Assembly: GCF_040548815.1 (NCBI RefSeq)
Contig: NZ_JBEPSM010000003.1
Span: 496,001 to 560,000 of the forward strand
Reading direction: 5' to 3'
From: Kaistia defluvii
GTDB taxonomy: Bacteria > Pseudomonadota > Alphaproteobacteria > Rhizobiales > Kaistiaceae
Length of the DNA: 64,000 bases
The translations under genes were made by a program, and so were the position numbers. The notes under the pieces were generated by a model, which saw only the letters and a list, made by a program, of their open reading frames with translations, did not search any database and had not been told where the DNA came from. Numbering within the stretch: the first letter of the stretch is position 1; the number at the start of each line of letters is the position of its first letter. Shown here one piece after another: positions 60,477 through 64,000 of this stretch.

Positions 60477-61316
60477 TCAATACGGCGTCTCGCCCGCATC
60501 CGCGTTGACCGCCTGGCCGCGGACCAGCATGGCGTCGTCGCCGAGCAGGAAGGAGGTCACGCGCGCCACCTCGACCGGCTGCAGATGGCGCACCAGCTGC
60601 GCCGACAGCATCTTGTCGAAGATCGCGGGCGCCGGCTCGGCGGTGAATTCCGAATAGGCTTCCGACACTTCCTTCAGCATCGGCGTCGCCACGCCGCCCG
60701 GGCAGACGCAATTGACGTTGATGTCATAGGGGGCCAGCGCCTCGGACAGCATGCGGGTCATCGAGATCATGCCGGCCTTGGAAGCGCTGTAGGCGAGCGA
60801 CTCGACATGGCCCTTCTTGCCGGCTTCCGACGCGATCGAGACGATGGCGCCCTGGATGTCGTGCTCGATCATGTGGGCTGCGACCAGCCGCGAAATATCA
60901 TAGGCGCCGAACAGGTTGATCTCGAACTGCTTCTGCCAGTCGGCGCGCGAGATCGCCAGCGGGTCGGAATGCAGCACGATCGCCGCGCAGTTGACCAGGC
61001 CGTCGACGCGGCCGAGCAGGTCGATCGCCTTGGCGACGCCGTCGGCGACCGACGCTTCCGAGGCGACGTCCATGGCGATGCCGAAGCAGCCGCCGGCCGC
61101 GCCGCCCAGCGCCTCGACCGTGGCGTCGACCGTTTCCTGGCGGAGATCGGCGATGACGACGCGCGCTTCCTGCGCGATCAGCAGTTCCGCGATCGCCTTG
61201 CCGATGCCGCCCGATCCGCCGGTGACGATGAAGCCCTTGCCGGCATGCACGGGAAACACCCGGCTCTTGCGCAGGGGAAGCGCTTTTTCGGGACGGCGGG
61301 TGACGTATTTCGACAT
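60477..61316 (-). CDS. Short-chain dehydrogenase/reductase (SDR)
   Basis: A 279-residue SDR with an about 25-residue extension before the Rossmann fold. The cofactor motif is TGGSGGIG, then NCAAIV, the serine in VSIASEAGKKG and the catalytic YSASK; the end reads VNADAGETPY. The start at 61316 is chosen by length; the longer frame to 61376 reaches into the divergent control region. It is divergent from the BMP-type transporter genes, and may modify the imported compound. The substrate is unknown. Confidence 0.88.
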   Translation of the reverse strand: MSKYVTRRPEKALPLRKSRVFPVHAGKGFIVTGGSGGIGKAIAELLIAQEARVVIADLRQETVDATVEALGGAAGGCFGIAMDVASEASVADGVAKAIDLLGRVDGLVNCAAIVLHSDPLAISRADWQKQFEINLFGAYDISRLVAAHMIEHDIQGAIVSIASEAGKKGHVESLAYSASKAGMISMTRMLSEALAPYDINVNCVCPGGVATPMLKEVSEAYSEFTAEPAPAIFDKMLSAQLVRHLQPVEVARVTSFLLGDDAMLVRGQAVNADAGETPY

Positions 61317-61370
61317 CGAAAATCCAATCATCGGCAGGGGCGGGGCAACCCGTACACAGGGCAAGTCACT

Positions 61371-61397
61371 GGACACGCAAGGGTATCGGTTGCGTCC
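61371..61397. promoter_or_regulatory. Candidate operator between SDR and BMP-type transporter
   Basis: GGACACGCAA (61371-61380) and TTGCGTCC (61390-61397) form an inverted repeat with one extra base in the left arm, in the shared control region. Binding protein unknown. Confidence 0.3.
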
Positions 61398-61490
61398 AGA
61401 ATAGGCATGATCGATATGCGGTCAATCGCAGTTGTGGCGCCATCAACGAGTCGATATCTTCGCGGCCATTCCACATGCAGGAGATTGCAG

Positions 61491-62504
61491 ATGAGGCTTC
61501 GGGGGCTTTTGGCTGGCGCGGCTGCGCTGATGGCGGTGACGACGGCGCAGGCGCAGGATGCCAAGCCGTTGGTCGTCTTCGTCTCGCCCAATCCGGTTGG
61601 CGTGAACGACTTCCTGAAGCTCGCCAAGGCCGGCACGGAAAAGGCGGCGGAAGCCGCCGGCGCGACCGCCAAGATCTATGAGAGCACGGACCCGACCACG
61701 ATCCGCCAGAACCTCGACGCCGCCGCCAAGGAAGGCGCCAAGGTGGTGATCGCTGTCGGCTTTGAGTTCAACGACGTGCTGCCGGAAGTCGCCAAGGCCT
61801 ATCCGGACACCAAGTTCCTGCTCGTCGACAGCTGCCCGCAGACCCCCGTTGCCAACATCCATTGCTCGGTGTTCCGCGAATATGAGGCCGTGTTCCTGGC
61901 CGGCGCCGAAGCGGCGCTGACCAGCGAGACCGGCAAGGTCGGCGCCATCGGCGCGCTCGATATCCCCTTCATCCATCGCTACACCGACCCCTTCAACGAG
62001 GGCGCCAAGCATGTGAAGCCGGAGATTGAGATCGCCCCGTCGCTCTGGATCGGCGGCAACAACCCGTTCTCCGATCCGGCCCGCGGCCAGCAGCGCGCCA
62101 GCGTCATGGTTTCCGACAATGTCGATCGCGTCATGGCGGCCGGCGCCGGCTCGAATGGCGGCATCTTCAAGGCGATGGAAGACCTGCCGGGCGCAGCCGC
62201 CTTCGGCGTCGACACCAACCAGTGCCCGCAGGCGCCGGGCCTGATCATGGACAACGTCCAGAAGCGCACCGACACCGTCATCGAGAAGGGCGTCGCCGGC
62301 CTGTTCAAGGGCGACCAGCCGGCCTTCGCCACCTACGGCCTCGCCGAGGGCGGCATGACGCTGACCAGCCTGGAGCCGGGCCTCGAGGAATCGGGCTGCC
62401 TGATCGCCAAGCTGCCGGATGTCGTCGCCAAGGTGAAGGCGCTGCGCGACGAGGTCGTTGCCGGAACGGTGAAGGTCGCCGATCCGATGCAACTCGCCAA
62501 GTAA
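61491..62504 (+). CDS. BMP-family ABC transporter substrate-binding protein (nucleoside/simple-sugar type)
   Basis: A 337-residue protein. The ATG at 61491 follows AGGAGATTG and opens a signal peptide (MRLRGLLAGAAALMAVTTAQA, about 21 residues). The mature part has the basic-membrane-protein fold: VNDFLKLAKAGTEKAA, a VIAVGFEFNDVLPEVAKAYP segment and GAGSNGGIFKAMEDL followed by VDTNQCPQAPG. Members bind nucleosides, purines or simple compounds. The next gene is its ATPase, 18 bases downstream; the permeases must lie beyond the window. Confidence 0.92.
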   Translation: MRLRGLLAGAAALMAVTTAQAQDAKPLVVFVSPNPVGVNDFLKLAKAGTEKAAEAAGATAKIYESTDPTTIRQNLDAAAKEGAKVVIAVGFEFNDVLPEVAKAYPDTKFLLVDSCPQTPVANIHCSVFREYEAVFLAGAEAALTSETGKVGAIGALDIPFIHRYTDPFNEGAKHVKPEIEIAPSLWIGGNNPFSDPARGQQRASVMVSDNVDRVMAAGAGSNGGIFKAMEDLPGAAAFGVDTNQCPQAPGLIMDNVQKRTDTVIEKGVAGLFKGDQPAFATYGLAEGGMTLTSLEPGLEESGCLIAKLPDVVAKVKALRDEVVAGTVKVADPMQLAK

Positions 62505-62522
62505 GGGCGGCCTGACTTCGGC

Positions 62523-64000
62523 ATGTCGACGATCGAGCTCGAAGCCAGAAGCATCGTCAAGCGCTACGGGCCTCTCGTCGCCAATGACCACATCGACCTC
62601 TCCGTGCTCAGCGGAGAGGTCCACGCCGTGATGGGCGAGAACGGCGCCGGCAAGTCGACGCTGATGTCGATCCTCTATGGCATGCAGGCGCCCGATTCCG
62701 GGCAGATCTTTCTGCGCGGCGCCGAGATGCGCTATCGCTCGGCGCTGGATGCGATCGGCGCCGGCATGGGCATGGTCCATCAGGCGTTCAAGCTGTTCAA
62801 TTCGCTGACCGTCTGGGAAAACGTCGTTTATGGCATGGAACCGACCCGCTTCGGCTTCATCGACCGGCGCGAGGCGGCCCGCCGCGTCGCGGCGCTGGCC
62901 GATCGATATCGCCTTCGGGTCGATCCGCATGCGATCGTCGGCCAGCTTTCGGTCGGCGTGCGCCAGCGCGTCGAGATATTGAAGGCGCTCTATCGCGACG
63001 CCCGCGTGCTGATCCTCGACGAGCCGACCGCCGTGCTGACGCCGCAGGAGCGCGACGGCCTGTTCGACATCATCCGCCACCTGACCGCCGACGACCGCAC
63101 CATCCTGTTCGTCACCCACAAGCTGCATGAGGTGATGGCGATCACCGACTGCGTCACCGTGCTGCGCGACGGCAAGGTGGTCGACCGCATGGTGACTTCC
63201 GAGACTTCGGCACGCGAGATCATCCGCGCCATGACCGGCCGCGCGGTCAACCTGACCGTTGAGAAGCGCCCGGCCGAACCGGGCGCCGTGGTGCTCGAGG
63301 CGCGCGGCCTGACGGTTGCGACCGATGGCGGCAAGCCGGTGGTCGACCGAGTCGATCTCTCCATCCGCGCGCGAGAAATCGTCGGCATCGCCGGCGTCGC
63401 AGGCAACGGCCAGACAGAACTGATCGAGGCGCTGACCGGCCTGCGCATCCCCGATGGCGGCAAGGTCGCCATTAACGGGGCCGACGTCACGGCGCTGGAC
63501 GTGGAGCGCCACCGCGACGCCGGTCTCGCCTATATCCCGGAAGACCGCGCCACGACCGGCACGGCGCTAGCCGCCTCCGCCGCCGACAATCTGGCCATGG
63601 GATTCCAGCGCAAGCCGCCGCTTTCGAACGGCCGCCTACTCGACGGCAGCGCCGTCACCGCGCATGCGCAAAAGCTGATCGAGCGCTTTGGCATCAAGAT
63701 CGGCTCGGAGCAGCTCGCCGTCGGCACGCTCTCGGGCGGCAATCTGCAGAAGGTCGTCGTCGCGCGCGAGCTGTCGCATGCCGCGCCGCTGCTGATCGCC
63801 GAGCAGCCGACGCGCGGCGTCGATGTCGGCGCTATCGAATTCATCCACGCCCAGCTGGTCGCCGAACGCGATCGCGGCAGCGCCGTTCTGCTGGTCTCGG
63901 CCGAGCTGACCGAGATCCTGGCGCTCGCCGACCGTGTGCTGGTGATGTTCGACGGCCGCATCCTGGCCGAGCTCCCTGCCGCCGAGGCCGACGAGGAAAC
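62523..64000 (+). CDS. ABC transporter ATP-binding protein, YufO/simple-sugar type (3' truncated by window edge)
   Basis: About 492 residues are visible without a stop; the family is about 510 residues, so only the last few codons are missing. Two fused ABC domains are present: the first with GENGAGKST, signature LSVGVRQRVEILKAL and LDEPTAVLTP; the second with the degenerate Walker A GVAGNGQTEL, signature LSGGNLQKVVVARE and EQPTRGVD. This is the ATPase of the BMP-type importer. It begins 18 bases past the binding-protein stop and is surely co-transcribed with it. Confidence 0.94.
   Translation, partial: MSTIELEARSIVKRYGPLVANDHIDLSVLSGEVHAVMGENGAGKSTLMSILYGMQAPDSGQIFLRGAEMRYRSALDAIGAGMGMVHQAFKLFNSLTVWENVVYGMEPTRFGFIDRREAARRVAALADRYRLRVDPHAIVGQLSVGVRQRVEILKALYRDARVLILDEPTAVLTPQERDGLFDIIRHLTADDRTILFVTHKLHEVMAITDCVTVLRDGKVVDRMVTSETSAREIIRAMTGRAVNLTVEKRPAEPGAVVLEARGLTVATDGGKPVVDRVDLSIRAREIVGIAGVAGNGQTELIEALTGLRIPDGGKVAINGADVTALDVERHRDAGLAYIPEDRATTGTALAASAADNLAMGFQRKPPLSNGRLLDGSAVTAHAQKLIERFGIKIGSEQLAVGTLSGGNLQKVVVARELSHAAPLLIAEQPTRGVDVGAIEFIHAQLVAERDRGSAVLLVSAELTEILALADRVLVMFDGRILAELPAAEADEE

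Noticed and set aside
61443..63512. A 689-codon minus-strand frame opposite the BMP binding protein and ATPase
   Set aside because: Shadow frame; the plus strand has a signal peptide, Walker motifs and ribosome sites.

Overview
The window is a high-GC (roughly two-thirds G+C by eye) chromosomal segment from an alphaproteobacterium, most likely a member of the Hyphomicrobiales (Rhizobiales). The signs are many binding-protein-dependent sugar ABC transporters, GC-rich codon third positions, a TamA/TamB pair, and several families of intergenic palindromic repeats of the kind seen in Bosea, Kaistia or Bradyrhizobium-like genomes. The genus is a guess. No rRNA, tRNA, CRISPR array, insertion sequence, phage or plasmid gene was seen. 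About 48 protein genes are supported, and gene density is ordinary for a bacterium.

Layout. 1-484: end of a CaiB/BaiF CoA-transferase. 744-7222: a CUT1-type sugar operon (binding protein, two permeases, TIM-barrel isomerase, Gfo/Idh/MocA oxidoreductase) read leftward and divergent from a LacI-type regulator, with two well-formed LacI-type operators between them. 7310-10216: a radical SAM protein followed by a DUF4130-UdgX fusion, a DNA-repair-linked pair. 10217-11474: a short-chain dehydrogenase and a small proline-rich protein. 11552-17478: a CUT2 (ribose-type) transporter operon ending in an unusual GntR regulator with two winged-helix segments. 17746-20817: an LTXXQ (Spy/CpxP-like) periplasmic protein divergent from an OmpR/EnvZ-type two-component system. 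20886-24501: an inositol-monophosphatase-family enzyme and an AceE-like thiamine-diphosphate enzyme. 24803-31093: a complete CUT1 operon led by a FadR-type regulator and a cystathionine beta-lyase-like PLP enzyme.

31420-39535: a small acetyltransferase-like protein, a mercuric-reductase/lipoamide-dehydrogenase-like flavoprotein, then tamA-tamB. 39842-47151: a complete glucose/mannose-type CUT1 operon with two dehydrogenases and a TIM-barrel isomerase, divergent from a ROK regulator. 48570-57457: a second ROK protein, then an operon for a CUT1 transporter, a GH38 alpha-mannosidase and a third ROK repressor. 57748-60290: a LysR regulator divergent from a DHA2-type MFS exporter. 60477-64000: an SDR divergent from a BMP-family binding protein and its ABC ATPase, which runs off the end of the window.

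How it works together. Six separate uptake systems (four CUT1, one CUT2, one BMP type) sit beside oxidoreductases, isomerases and a glycosidase that would process what is imported, and most have their own local repressor (LacI, GntR/FadR, ROK). Two of the four CUT1 operons lack an ATPase and may borrow one of the two MalK/UgpC-like ATPases encoded here. The least ordinary content is the radical SAM/DUF4130-UdgX pair, the PLP-enzyme-containing sugar operon, the tandem-winged-helix GntR protein, and hairpins placed between binding-protein and permease genes in the CUT1 operons.
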